Source: Pseudomonas sp.
Lineage (GTDB): Bacteria > Pseudomonadota > Gammaproteobacteria > Pseudomonadales > Pseudomonadaceae
Direction of reading: 5' to 3'
NCBI GenBank assembly: GCA_003527165.1
Contig: DPSI01000273.1
Location: 1 to 8,581 of the forward strand
DNA: 8,581 bases
Part shown: piece by piece, positions 1-5,733 of the stretch
How positions within the stretch are numbered: the first letter of the stretch is position 1
Layout: every line of letters starts with the position of its first letter
The notes under the pieces: generated by a model
Seen by the model: the letters and a program-made list of their open reading frames with translations, nothing else
What the model was told of the DNA's origin: nothing
Database searches by the model: none
Made by a program: the position numbers and the translations under genes

Positions 1-21
1 CAGCTTGAAGCTTGAAGCTTG
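1..21. repeat. Tandem 7-bp repeat (CTTGAAG units)
   Basis: Two perfect CTTGAAG units at 4-10 and 11-17 are followed by a partial CTTG at 18-21, and the array may continue beyond the left edge. It lies immediately downstream of the ompR stop codon, in the space before the expected sensor-kinase gene. The same 7-mer family appears at 994-1021 in the opposite orientation. CTTGAAG differs from its own reverse complement (CTTCAAG) only at the two bases around the centre. Function unknown. Confidence 0.75.
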
Positions 22-26
22 CGACC

Positions 27-761
27 TCACTTATTGCCGTCCGGCACGAACACGTAACCGACGCCCCAGACGGTCTGGATGTAGCGCGGTTTGGATGGGT
101 CCGGCTCGATCAACCGACGCAGGCGGGAAATCTGCACGTCGATGGAACGCTCCAGGGCATCCCACTCGCGACCGCGAGCCAGATTCATCAGCTTGTCGCG
201 GGTCAGCGGCTCGCGGGCGTGCTGAACCAGCGCCTTGAGCACGGCGAATTCGCCGGTGGTGAGCATGTGTATCTGATCGCCCTTCTTCAGCTCGCGTGTA
301 CCAAGAAACAGTTCGTAATCGCCGAATGTCACCGTCTGGTCTTCGCTGCCCGGCGCACCCGGGACCTGCGGCGCCTGTCGGCGCAGCACCGCGCGAATCC
401 GCGCCAGCAGCTCGCGCGGGTTGAAGGGTTTGGCCAGGTAATCGTCGGCACCCTGCTCCAGCCCCTGAATCCGGCTGGCCTCATCGCCCTTGGCGGTGAG
501 CATGATGATCGGGATCTGATTGCCGCTCGCGCGCAGCCGACCGCAGGCGGAAAGGCCATCCTCACCGGGCATCATCAGATCCAGCACGACCAGATGGAAC
601 AGTTCACGGCTGAGCAGACGATCCATCTGCTCGGCGCTTTCCACGGTTCGTACGCGATAGCCCTGCTCGTCAAGAAAGCGCTCGAGCAGGCGCCGCAGAC
701 GCGCGTCGTCATCGACTATCAGGATCTTTTCGCCTTCGCTGGCGGACGCAGTGCTGCTCAT
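27..761 (-). CDS. ompR: OmpR/AmgR-type two-component response regulator
   Basis: A 244-residue cytoplasmic DNA-binding response regulator of the OmpR/PhoB family, close to Pseudomonas OmpR (called AmgR in P. aeruginosa, where with AmgS it controls envelope-stress and aminoglycoside-tolerance genes). The receiver domain spans about residues 12-125: acidic pocket D17-D19, phosphoacceptor D61 in VVLDLMMPGEDG, T89, and K111 in KPFNP. A linker rich in P, G and Q leads to the C-terminal winged-helix domain, about 140-240, with RSIDVQISRLRR as recognition helix and the usual WGVGYVF hairpin. The start is the ATG at 761 (MSSTAS...), which gives the family length; the frame stays open to 902, but the extra residues look unrelated. 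GGGGG a few bases upstream may serve as ribosome binding site. The partner kinase gene should lie left of position 1. The gene is divergent from tex. Confidence 0.95.
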   Translation of the reverse strand: MSSTASASEGEKILIVDDDARLRRLLERFLDEQGYRVRTVESAEQMDRLLSRELFHLVVLDLMMPGEDGLSACGRLRASGNQIPIIMLTAKGDEASRIQGLEQGADDYLAKPFNPRELLARIRAVLRRQAPQVPGAPGSEDQTVTFGDYELFLGTRELKKGDQIHMLTTGEFAVLKALVQHAREPLTRDKLMNLARGREWDALERSIDVQISRLRRLIEPDPSKPRYIQTVWGVGYVFVPDGNK

Positions 762-784
762 GGAAACCCCCGGAAAAATCATCA

Positions 785-797
785 GCGCATTATGCGC
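785..797. repeat. 13-bp palindrome over the candidate ompR -10 box
   Basis: GCGCAT-T-ATGCGC is a perfect inverted repeat with a one-base centre, 24 bp upstream of the ompR ATG. It overlaps the candidate -10 hexamer of ompR, so a dimeric repressor or autoregulation site is possible. The arms are GC-rich alternating sequence, so chance is also possible. Confidence 0.5.
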
Positions 798-815
798 GCA
801 GTGGGACAAACGCAA
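789..815 (-). promoter_or_regulatory. Candidate sigma-70 promoter for ompR
   Basis: Read on the minus strand, CATAAT (789-794) matches five of six -10 consensus bases. It is preceded, after a short 15-bp spacer, by TTGCGT (810-815), a partial -35 match. Transcription would begin near 780, giving a leader of about 20 nt. The spacer is shorter than ideal, so the call is tentative. Confidence 0.35.
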
Positions 816-853
816 CTGACAGCCATTGTTAGCAGATTTTGCGGAGGAAGCAG

Positions 854-867
854 CCAGAAGCTGGAAG
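854..867. repeat. Degenerate 7-bp repeat pair
   Basis: CCAGAAG followed by CTGGAAG. On the minus strand these read CTTCCAG and CTTCTGG, members of the 7-mer family seen at 1-21 and 994-1021. Another single CTTCTGG lies at 905-911 on the plus strand. Confidence 0.4.
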
Positions 868-881
868 AACATCTGAGCCCT

Positions 882-901
882 TGCCAAGCAGGTGCCAAGC
901 A
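882..901. repeat. Direct repeat TGCCAAGCA x2
   Basis: Two exact copies of TGCCAAGCA (882-890, 893-901) separated by two bases, so the repeat period is 11 bp, about one helical turn. The pair sits inside the loop of a 9-bp inverted repeat (852-860 with 905-913), about 120-140 bp upstream of the ompR start. The helical phasing would suit a tandem protein-binding site, but no regulator is recognised. Confidence 0.5.
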
Positions 902-926
902 TTTCTTCTGGCTTCGATCCGCTCGC

Positions 927-955
927 CGGGTAGGTGAAGCATGACCCGACCTACC
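927..955. repeat. REP-like inverted repeat with alternative stems
   Basis: GGTAGGT (929-935) is complementary to ACCTACC (949-955). The overlapping CGGGT (927-931) is complementary to ACCCG (944-948). The two stems share one arm and exclude each other. On the minus strand the element begins GGTAGGTCGGGT, resembling the GTAG-headed palindromic elements common in Pseudomonas intergenic DNA; membership of a known REP family is inference. Confidence 0.45.
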
Positions 956-993
956 AGCGATAGCGTCGTCCCCGACGCGACATGCCGCTTTTT

Positions 994-1021
994 CTTCCAG
1001 CTTTCAGCTTCAAGCTTCCAG
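994..1021. repeat. Tandem 7-bp repeat, four units (CTTNNAG)
   Basis: Four contiguous heptamers: CTTCCAG, CTTTCAG, CTTCAAG and CTTCCAG, then a partial CTGCC. They are in the opposite orientation to the CTTGAAG array at 1-21. The array ends 7 bp before the tex TATAAT box, so it occupies the position where the -35 element should be. Confidence 0.75.
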
Positions 1022-1028
1022 CTGCCTT

Positions 1029-1034
1029 TATAAT
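1029..1034 (+). promoter_or_regulatory. -10 box of the tex promoter
   Basis: A perfect TATAAT, 54 bp upstream of the tex ATG, in the sequence context TTTATAATCCCGCCC. No good -35 match is found at the normal distance: the hexamer 17 bp upstream is AGCTTC inside the 7-bp repeat array. Initiation would fall near 1040, giving a leader of about 50 nt. Confidence 0.65.
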
Positions 1035-1088
1035 CCCGCCCTTTCGCGCAGGCTCGGCCTGCATGGTTTGACTGACCCAGGTAGGTTC

Positions 1089-3410
1089 ATGGACAGCATC
1101 AATTCCCGTATCGCCGCTGAACTGGGCGTGCGCCCGCAACAGGTTGCCGCCACCGTGGCGCTGCTCGACGAGGGGTCTACCGTGCCCTTCATCGCCCGTT
1201 ACCGCAAGGAAGTCACCGGCAGCCTCGACTACACCCAGCTGCGTTTGCTGGAAGGGCGTCTGCGGTATATGCGCGAGCTGGATGACCGCCGCGCGTCGAT
1301 CCTCTCCAGCATCGAGGAACAGGGCAAGCTGACCCCTGAGCTGAAGCGCGAGATCGACCTCGCCGACACCAAGACCCGCCTCGAAGACCTCTACCTACCG
1401 TACAAGCAGAAGCGCCGCACCAAGGGCCAGATCGCCCTGGAAGCCGGCCTCGGCGAACTGGCCGATGCGGTATTCGCCGACCCCGAGCTGAATCCGGAAA
1501 CCGAGGCCGCGCGCTTCGTCGATGCCGAGAGGGGCTTCGCCGACACCAAGGCCGTACTCGAAGGCGCCAAGTACATCCTCATGGAACGCTTCGCCGAGGA
1601 CGCCGACCTGCTGGCCAAGCTGCGCGACTTCCTGACCCACAACGCCACCCTGAGTGCACACGTGGTGCCGGGCAAGGAAAACGAAGGCGCCAAGTTCAGC
1701 GACTATTTCGAGCACGACGAGGCGCTCAAGAGCGTGCCTTCGCACCGCGCCCTGGCGATCTTCCGCGGCCGCAACGAAGGCGTACTCAGCGTCAGCCTAA
1801 AGGTCGGCGATGAGACACCCGGAACCATGCACCCGGGCGAAGTGATGATCGGCGAGCGCTTCGGCATCGCCAACCGTGGCCGTGCGGCGGACAAGTGGCT
1901 CGGTGAGGTGGTGCGCTGGACCTGGAAGGTCAAGCTCTACACCCATCTGGAAACCGATCTGCTCGGCGAGTTGCGCGAAAAGGCCGAAGACGATGCCATC
2001 GGCGTATTCGCCCGCAACATGCATGATCTGCTGCTCGCCGCGCCGGCCGGTCCACGCGCCACCCTCGGCCTCGATCCGGGGCTGCGCACCGGCTGCAAGG
2101 TGGCCGTGGTCGATGCCACCGGCAAGCTGCTCGATACCGCCACCGTCTATCCGCACGCCCCGCGCAACGACTGGGACGGCACCCTGGCTGTGCTGGCCAG
2201 GCTCTGCGCTAAGCATGGCGTCGACCTCATCGCCATCGGCAACGGCACCGCCAGCCGCGAAACCGACAAGCTCGCCGCCGACCTGATCAAGCAGGTGCCG
2301 GGCCTCAAGCTGACCAAGGTCATGGTCTCCGAAGCAGGCGCCTCGGTGTATTCGGCCTCGGAACTGGCGGCCAAGGAATTCCCGGACCTGGACGTGTCGA
2401 TCCGTGGCGCGGTCTCCATCGCCCGCCGCCTGCAGGACCCGCTGGCCGAGCTGGTGAAAATCGAACCCAAGGCCATCGGCGTCGGCCAGTACCAGCACGA
2501 CGTGTCCCAGTTAAAGCTGGCACGCTCGCTGGACGCCGTGGTCGAGGATTGCGTGAACGCCGTCGGCGTCGACGTCAACACCGCCTCGGTGGCGCTGTTG
2601 GCCCGGATTTCCGGCCTGAACACCACGCTGGCACAGAACATAGTCGCCTATCGTGACGCCAACGGCGCCTTCGCTGCGCGCAGCGAGCTGAAGAAGGTGC
2701 CGCGCCTGGGCGACAAGACCTTCGAGCAGGCCGCCGGCTTCCTGCGCGTGATGAACGGCAGCAACCCGTTGGATGCCTCAGCCGTGCATCCGGAAACCTA
2801 TCCGCTGGTCACCCGCATCGCCCAGGACACCGGTCGCGATATCCGTTCGCTGATCGGCGACTCGGCGTTTCTCAAGCGCCTCGACCCGAAGCAGTTCACC
2901 GACGAAAGCTTCGGCCGGGTCACCGTCAGCGACATCCTCCAGGAATTGGAAAAACCCGGCCGCGACCCGCGCCCCGAATTCAAGACCGCCGAGTTTCAGG
3001 ACGGCGTGGAAAAGCTCAGCGATCTGCAGCCGGGCATGGTGCTCGAAGGCGTGGTGACCAACGTGACCAACTTCGGTGCCTTCGTCGACATCGGCGTGCA
3101 CCAGGACGGTTTGGTGCACATCTCCGCGCTATCGGAGAAATTCGTCAAGGATCCCTATGAAGTGGTCAAGGCCGGCGACATCGTCAAGGTCAAGGTCATG
3201 GAAGTGGACATCCCGCGTCAGCGCGTCGGCCTGTCCATGCGCATGAGCGACACCCCGGGCGAGAAAGCGGACAACATGCGCGGCGGCGGCCACAACCGTG
3301 GCGGCCAAGCGCGCGGTGAGCGCAAGCCGGCCAAGCCCGAGTCCAAGCCGGCCCCGGCCAACAATGCCATGGCGGCGCTGTTCGCCAATGCCAAAAGCCT
3401 GAGGAAATAA
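1089..3410 (+). CDS. tex: Tex family S1 RNA-binding transcription accessory protein
   Basis: 773 residues, the usual Tex length. Tex is a cytoplasmic nucleic-acid-binding protein related to eukaryotic Spt6. It was first described as needed for toxin-gene expression in Bordetella; its exact biochemical role remains unsettled. In order: N-terminal helical region with the family signature [13 protein letters not shown] (about 27-39); YqgF/RNase H-like domain beginning near residue 325 ([10 protein letters not shown]); helix-hairpin-helix region about 492-555 (VGVDVNTAS, and FLRVMNG at its end); S1 domain about 646-716 ([31 protein letters not shown]); then a flexible tail with RGG-type repeats. 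The ATG at 1089 (MDSINSRIA) is chosen over an in-frame TTG at 1068 because it matches homologues and has AGGTAGG just upstream. The stop lies two bases before the next gene, so the two are probably cotranscribed. Confidence 0.97.
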   Translation: MDSINSRIAAELGVRPQQVAATVALLDEGSTVPFIARYRKEVTGSLDYTQLRLLEGRLRYMRELDDRRASILSSIEEQGKLTPELKREIDLADTKTRLEDLYLPYKQKRRTKGQIALEAGLGELADAVFADPELNPETEAARFVDAERGFADTKAVLEGAKYILMERFAEDADLLAKLRDFLTHNATLSAHVVPGKENEGAKFSDYFEHDEALKSVPSHRALAIFRGRNEGVLSVSLKVGDETPGTMHPGEVMIGERFGIANRGRAADKWLGEVVRWTWKVKLYTHLETDLLGELREKAEDDAIGVFARNMHDLLLAAPAGPRATLGLDPGLRTGCKVAVVDATGKLLDTATVYPHAPRNDWDGTLAVLARLCAKHGVDLIAIGNGTASRETDKLAADLIKQVPGLKLTKVMVSEAGASVYSASELAAKEFPDLDVSIRGAVSIARRLQDPLAELVKIEPKAIGVGQYQHDVSQLKLARSLDAVVEDCVNAVGVDVNTASVALLARISGLNTTLAQNIVAYRDANGAFAARSELKKVPRLGDKTFEQAAGFLRVMNGSNPLDASAVHPETYPLVTRIAQDTGRDIRSLIGDSAFLKRLDPKQFTDESFGRVTVSDILQELEKPGRDPRPEFKTAEFQDGVEKLSDLQPGMVLEGVVTNVTNFGAFVDIGVHQDGLVHISALSEKFVKDPYEVVKAGDIVKVKVMEVDIPRQRVGLSMRMSDTPGEKADNMRGGGHNRGGQARGERKPAKPESKPAPANNAMAALFANAKSLRK

Positions 3411-3412
3411 GC

Positions 3413-3799
3413 GTGCGCGAAGTCGAAGCGGTGGGAAGCAGCAGTGCCTTCGGGCGTCTGCTGGGCCTGGAAATCCTCAAGGCTGAAGGCGGCGAAGCGG
3501 TGCTGCGCCTGGAGATGCACGACGGCCTGCGCAATCTGCACGGCAAGCTGCACGGCGGTGCGCTGTTCTCGCTGATCGACACGGCCATGGGCCAGGCCAG
3601 CCATAGCCTCAATGACGGCGAACCAAACAGCGTGACGCTGGAATGCAAGGTTAACTACATCCGCCCGGTAACGGACGGTGAGTTGCTTTGTCGCGCCTGG
3701 GTGGTGCATGGCGGGCGACGCACGCAGGTTCTCGAAGCCGAAGTTCACCAGGGCGAGAAGCTGGTAGCCAAGGCGCAGGCGACCTTCGCCTGCCTGTGA
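3413..3799 (+). CDS. PaaI/YigI-like hotdog-fold thioesterase
   Basis: 128 residues, a single hotdog domain of the PaaI-type acyl-CoA thioesterase family, which hydrolyses acyl-CoA thioesters in the cytoplasm; the natural substrate is not predictable here. The signature is N41-L-H-G-K-L-H47-G-G-A-L-F-S-L-I-D56, where the HGG segment and the aspartate on the central helix form the usual active-site region. The later strand NYIRPVTDGELLCRA is also typical. The start is GTG at 3413, two bases after the tex stop, with GAGGA (3401-3405) inside the end of tex at 7-nt spacing, so translation is probably coupled to tex. It corresponds to the conserved Pseudomonas gene between tex and gshA. No signal peptide or membrane segment is seen. 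Confidence 0.88.
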   Translation: MREVEAVGSSSAFGRLLGLEILKAEGGEAVLRLEMHDGLRNLHGKLHGGALFSLIDTAMGQASHSLNDGEPNSVTLECKVNYIRPVTDGELLCRAWVVHGGRRTQVLEAEVHQGEKLVAKAQATFACL

Positions 3800-3877
3800 G
3801 GCATGTGCCCGTTCGCCTGGCGTGGGGGTTCGCTGGAAACGCTCTGCAGCGGTGCGCGGTCCAACGCTGACGGCCTC

Positions 3878-3906
3878 TTGTAGAGCGTGCGATCCACCCC
3901 CATATT
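3878..3906 (+). promoter_or_regulatory. Candidate promoter for gshA
   Basis: TTGTAG (3878-3883), a 17-bp spacer and CATATT (3901-3906) make a modest sigma-70 match in the 137-bp gap between the thioesterase gene and gshA. The gap shows no terminator for the upstream genes, so read-through from tex is also possible. Confidence 0.35.
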
Positions 3907-3923
3907 GTGCCGACTGATGCGTG

Positions 3924-3939
3924 AAGGAATCCCCAATTG
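3924..3939 (+). promoter_or_regulatory. Shine-Dalgarno and TTG start of gshA
   Basis: AAGGA at 3924-3928 lies 8 nt before TTG at 3937-3939. The first codons after TTG ([11 protein letters not shown]) match the N-terminus of Pseudomonas GshA, and no in-frame ATG exists nearby, so the rare TTG start is well supported. An out-of-frame ATG at 3917 opens a 7-codon frame (MREGIPN) whose TGA overlaps the TTG as TTGA. Confidence 0.75.
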
Positions 3940-5514
3940 AGCGATCTTCTCTCCCACCGCCTGGCGTTGCTGGCCGAGCACCATAACCTGTCGCTGCTCT
4001 CGCAATGCCTGCATGGGATCGAGCGCGAATGCCTGCGTGTCGACAACGATGGACAGCTGGCCCTGACGCCGCACCCGCGAGCGCTGGGTTCGGCGCTGAC
4101 CCACCCGAAGATCACCACGGACTATTCCGAAGCGCTGCTGGAATTCATCACCGGCACCGAGACCGACCCAGCCAAGACGCTGGCCGAGCTCGACGCCATC
4201 CATCGCTACACCTACAGCAAGCTGGACGGCGAGTTCCTCTGGAGCCCGTCGATGCCGGGGCATCTGCCGGACGAGGCGCAGATCCCGATCGCCGAATACG
4301 GCAGCTCCAATATCGGTCGACTGAAATACGTCTACCGCCAGGGTCTGGCGCTGCGTTACGGCAAGACCATGCAATGCATCGCCGGCATTCATTACAACTT
4401 CTCGCTGCCCGAGGCGCTGTGGTCCGTCCTACAAGCCGATGAGGGCGACGATCGCGCGCAGCAGGACTACCAGTCCTCGCGCTATATCGCGCTGATCCGC
4501 AACTTTCGCCGCTACAGCTGGCTGCTGATGTATCTCTTCGGTGCCTCGCCAGCGCTGGACGCGAGCTTCATGCGCGGCCGTGCGCACCAGCTGGAGCAGC
4601 TCGACGAGCACACGCTTTACCTGCCCTACGCCACCAGCCTGCGGATGAGCGATCTGGGCTACCAGAGCAACGCCCAGGCCGGCCTGACGCCCTGCTACGA
4701 TGACCTGCCGAGCTACACCAGCAGTCTGCACAAGGCGGTCTCGACGCCGTACCCCGATTACGCGGCGCTGGGCACCAAGGACGCCGACGGCAACTGGCAA
4801 CAACTCAACACCAATATTCTGCAGATCGAGAACGAGTACTACTCGAACATCCGCCCCAAGCGTGTCACCGCCACCGGCGAGCGCCCATTGCATGCCCTGC
4901 GCGCACGCGGCATCCAATACATCGAAGTGCGCTGCCTGGATATCAATCCCTTCCTGCCGCTGGGCATCGATGTCAGTGAAGCGCGCTTCCTCGATGCCTT
5001 CCTGCTGTTCTGTACGCTGCAGCAGAGCCCATGTCTGGTCGAGGGTGAATGTCGGGCCAGCAGCGACAACTTCCTCAAGGTGGTCAAGGAAGGCCGCAAA
5101 CCCGGGCTGGAACTGCGCCGCTGCGGCGAGGCCGTCAGTCTGCAGAGGTGGGCGAGCGAGCTGATCGCGGAAATCGGGCAGGTCGCCGAACTGCTGGACC
5201 GCAGCCACGGCGGCGACCAGCATGCCCGCGCCGTCGCCGAACAACAGGCGAAGGTCGCCGACAGCAGCTTGACCCCCTCCGCTCGCGTACTCGAAGAACT
5301 GCATCGTAACGGCGAAAGCTTCAGCCAGTTCGCCCTACGTCAGACCCACCAGCACGCCGACCGCTTCCGTAGCCGCGCATTGTCCGAAGCCGACATGGCC
5401 TGGTTCGGCGGGGCTGCACGCGACTCGCTGGCACAGCAGGCCGAGATGGAAGCAGGCGATACCCAGGACTTCGACAGCTTCGTCGAGGATTACCAGCGCA
5501 GCCTGACGCAGTAG
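3937..5514 (+). CDS. gshA: Glutamate-cysteine ligase (gamma-glutamylcysteine synthetase)
   Basis: 525 residues, the expected length for the proteobacterial class I enzyme. It joins L-glutamate and L-cysteine using ATP, the first and rate-limiting step of glutathione synthesis in the cytoplasm. Recognisable segments are GIERECLRV (27-35, whose glutamates belong to the metal/ATP site), [20 protein letters not shown] (60-78), [60 protein letters not shown], and [19 protein letters not shown]. The pattern agrees with Pseudomonas and E. coli GshA. The gene starts with TTG, which may limit translation of an enzyme also controlled by glutathione feedback in this family. It follows the thioesterase gene by 137 bp and is convergent with argA; the next glutathione gene (gshB) is not in the window. 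Confidence 0.96.
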   Translation: MSDLLSHRLALLAEHHNLSLLSQCLHGIERECLRVDNDGQLALTPHPRALGSALTHPKITTDYSEALLEFITGTETDPAKTLAELDAIHRYTYSKLDGEFLWSPSMPGHLPDEAQIPIAEYGSSNIGRLKYVYRQGLALRYGKTMQCIAGIHYNFSLPEALWSVLQADEGDDRAQQDYQSSRYIALIRNFRRYSWLLMYLFGASPALDASFMRGRAHQLEQLDEHTLYLPYATSLRMSDLGYQSNAQAGLTPCYDDLPSYTSSLHKAVSTPYPDYAALGTKDADGNWQQLNTNILQIENEYYSNIRPKRVTATGERPLHALRARGIQYIEVRCLDINPFLPLGIDVSEARFLDAFLLFCTLQQSPCLVEGECRASSDNFLKVVKEGRKPGLELRRCGEAVSLQRWASELIAEIGQVAELLDRSHGGDQHARAVAEQQAKVADSSLTPSARVLEELHRNGESFSQFALRQTHQHADRFRSRALSEADMAWFGGAARDSLAQQAEMEAGDTQDFDSFVEDYQRSLTQ

Positions 5515-5536
5515 GAGCAGCCGAAAGATCGCATAA

Positions 5537-5569
5537 GGTGGGTCCGGCGGCGCTCCACTTTAGCCCACC
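5537..5569. repeat. REP-like imperfect palindrome, copy 1
   Basis: GGTGGG (5537-5542) pairs with CCCACC (5564-5569). Inside, GTGG pairs with CCAC at 5555-5558 as an alternative inner stem. The right arm AGCCCACC (5562-5569) recurs exactly at 5642-5649 in the second element, in the same orientation. It is located between the convergent genes gshA and argA, a typical REP position. Confidence 0.5.
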
Positions 5570-5593
5570 ACTTGCTTCTAAACGCCGCTTCAA

Positions 5594-5608
5594 GGCCTGG
5601 CCTGGCCT
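5594..5608. repeat. GGCCT tandem triplet
   Basis: Three perfect tandem copies of the pentamer GGCCT between the two REP-like elements. Likely a slippage product, with no function inferred. Confidence 0.6.
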
Positions 5609-5631
5609 GTTGCTCGCCAGTGCCAATCCCT

Positions 5632-5653
5632 GGCGGGCTGAAGCCCACCCTAC
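5632..5653 (-). repeat. REP element, copy 2 (GTAGGGTGGGCTTCAGCCC type)
   Basis: On the minus strand this reads GTAGGGTGGGCTTCAGCCC followed by GCC. It has a GTAG head and a near-perfect hairpin (GGGCT pairs with AGCCC, flanked by GG/CC with one mismatch). This is the layout of Pseudomonas repetitive extragenic palindromes, which RAYT-type transposases are thought to spread. No RAYT gene is in the window. Confidence 0.65.
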
Positions 5654-5659
5654 AGAACT

Positions 5660-5727
5660 AGCGCCGGTTGTATGCTGCCGCGGCGTGGCTTCGGTATTCG
5701 CCGCGTGTCGAGCCTCCGGCGCTTTTT
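5660..5727 (+). terminator. Possible nested-hairpin terminator downstream of gshA
   Basis: AGCGCCGG (5660-5667) is exactly complementary to CCGGCGCT (5716-5723), and the second arm runs directly into TTTTT (5723-5727). The long loop is itself closed by a 7-bp stem, CGCGGCG (5679-5685) with CGCCGCG (5699-5705). An 8-bp GC-rich stem ending in a T-run fits factor-independent termination of gshA transcripts, although the wide loop is unusual. It begins about 145 bp after the gshA stop. Confidence 0.45.
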
Positions 5728-5733
5728 CCGACT

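Larger units (their letters stand above)
762..1088. other. Divergent intergenic region between ompR and tex
   Basis: 327 bp without a convincing gene. From left to right it holds the candidate ompR promoter with its palindrome; two degenerate 7-bp units at 854-867; a 9-bp inverted repeat (852-860 with 905-913) enclosing a TGCCAAGCA direct repeat (882-890 and 893-901); an inverted repeat with alternative pairings at 927-955; a small stem-loop GCGTCG-TCCC-CGACGC at 963-978; four 7-bp units at 994-1021; and the tex -10 box. The only short reading frames, such as a 30-codon frame from 941, lack coding support. Confidence 0.7.

Noticed and set aside
762..902. N-terminal extension of ompR up to 902
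   Set aside because: The extra 47 residues have no similarity to the receiver domain, cover the promoter and repeat region, and would exceed the usual length of about 244 residues.
12..944. A 310-codon open frame antisense to ompR
   Set aside because: It lies opposite a clearly conserved response regulator in a high-GC genome, where codon bias keeps opposite frames open. Its product shows no recognisable domain and there is no supporting ribosome site.
963..993. GCGTCG-TCCC-CGACGC stem followed by TTTTT as a terminator
   Set aside because: The T-run begins 10 bp after the stem and there is no upstream plus-strand gene to terminate.
941..1033. A 30-codon frame (MTRPTSDS...) with weak AGGTG upstream, ending in the tex -10 box
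   Set aside because: Its C-terminal half is just translated heptamer repeats, and it would be transcribed from upstream of the tex promoter. Chance frame.
1797..2498. A 233-codon open frame antisense to tex, and several shorter ones
   Set aside because: Shadow frames of the conserved tex gene. Composition follows the sense codons and no family signature is seen.
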